Shown here: in pieces, positions 30,033-30,047 of the stretch | Numbering within the stretch: the first letter of the stretch is position 1 | Layout: each line of letters starts with the position of its first letter | Assembly (NCBI GenBank): GCA_041687095.1 | Contig: JAWLCQ010000045.1 | Location: forward strand, 1-30,047 | Direction: 5' to 3' | DNA length: 30,047 nucleotides | Source: JAWLCQ01 sp041687095 | GTDB taxonomy: Bacteria > Planctomycetota > Phycisphaerae > SM23-33 | The notes under the pieces: generated by a model | Database searches by the model: none | What the model was told of the DNA's origin: nothing | What the model saw: the letters and a program-made list of their open reading frames with translations, nothing else | Made by a program: the position numbers and the translations under genes

Positions 30033-30047
30033 GAAAGTTGTTTCGGA

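Noticed and set aside
1..30047. tRNA, rRNA, CRISPR array or transposase genes
   Set aside because: No cloverleaf-like or rRNA-like sequence, no regular repeat-spacer array and no transposase motif were seen.

Overview
The window is about 30 kb of very GC-rich bacterial DNA, with no RNA genes and no recognisable transposase. I infer a member of the Planctomycetota (perhaps the Phycisphaerae). The reasons are an McsA/McsB arginine-kinase pair beside Gram-negative type LPS-core genes, a BatA-type membrane protein without a VWA domain, an STN-domain secretin-like protein, a Cys-type sulfatase, a very long LeuRS, and intergenic regions crowded with palindromic repeats. The taxonomic call is inference; no marker gene here proves it.

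Layout. 1-435: repeat-rich intergenic DNA. 436-2642 (+): STAS-domain protein overlapping a BatA-N-domain membrane protein. 2711-3862 (-): family 4 glycosyltransferase. 4117-4941 (+): lipoprotein with a lipin/App1-like HAD domain. 5260-6297 (-): alpha/beta hydrolase. 6577-12420 (+): a gapless six-gene envelope operon, GT9 heptosyltransferase / LPS kinase A / WaaG-like GT4 A / LPS kinase B / WaaG-like GT4 B / plsY, in which every junction is a 4-8 nt overlap. 12616-16918 (-): mcsA-mcsB followed by a 920-residue polytopic membrane/TPR protein. 17354-18424 (-): STN-domain secretin-like protein. 18885-19589 (+): rhomboid protease. 19799-22177 (-) and 22661-24193 (+): a large alpha/alpha-toroid-like protein divergent from a sulfatase. 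24441-25235 (-): membrane protein. 25449-29754 (-): leuS, a zinc-ribbon/TM protein and yhbY.

The glycosyltransferases and LPS-type kinases probably build and phosphorylate the lipopolysaccharide core. The (kinase + GT4) pair is present twice in tandem, so the operon looks like a duplicated core-decoration cassette, with phospholipid synthesis (plsY) co-transcribed at its end.

The most interesting signal is upstream of leuS. On the minus strand a strong sigma70-type promoter (TTGACG, 17-nt spacer, GATAAT) is followed after about 9 nt by a 19-codon ORF, MMRPRDSLVRLLSAHLAAR, with four Leu codons (two of them CTA). Then comes a 9-bp GC-rich hairpin with a T5 run, and finally leuS with its own AGGAG ribosome site. 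This is the architecture of a leucine-responsive transcription attenuator controlling leucyl-tRNA synthetase.

The intergenic DNA carries several families of palindromic repeats. The clearest is a ~216-bp MITE-like element with 16-bp terminal inverted repeats (24211-24426 and 29817-30032), with related partial copies elsewhere. Others are a ~100-bp REP-like family (three copies), a compound palindrome (3915-4049), a 7-bp tandem array and several perfect palindromes.
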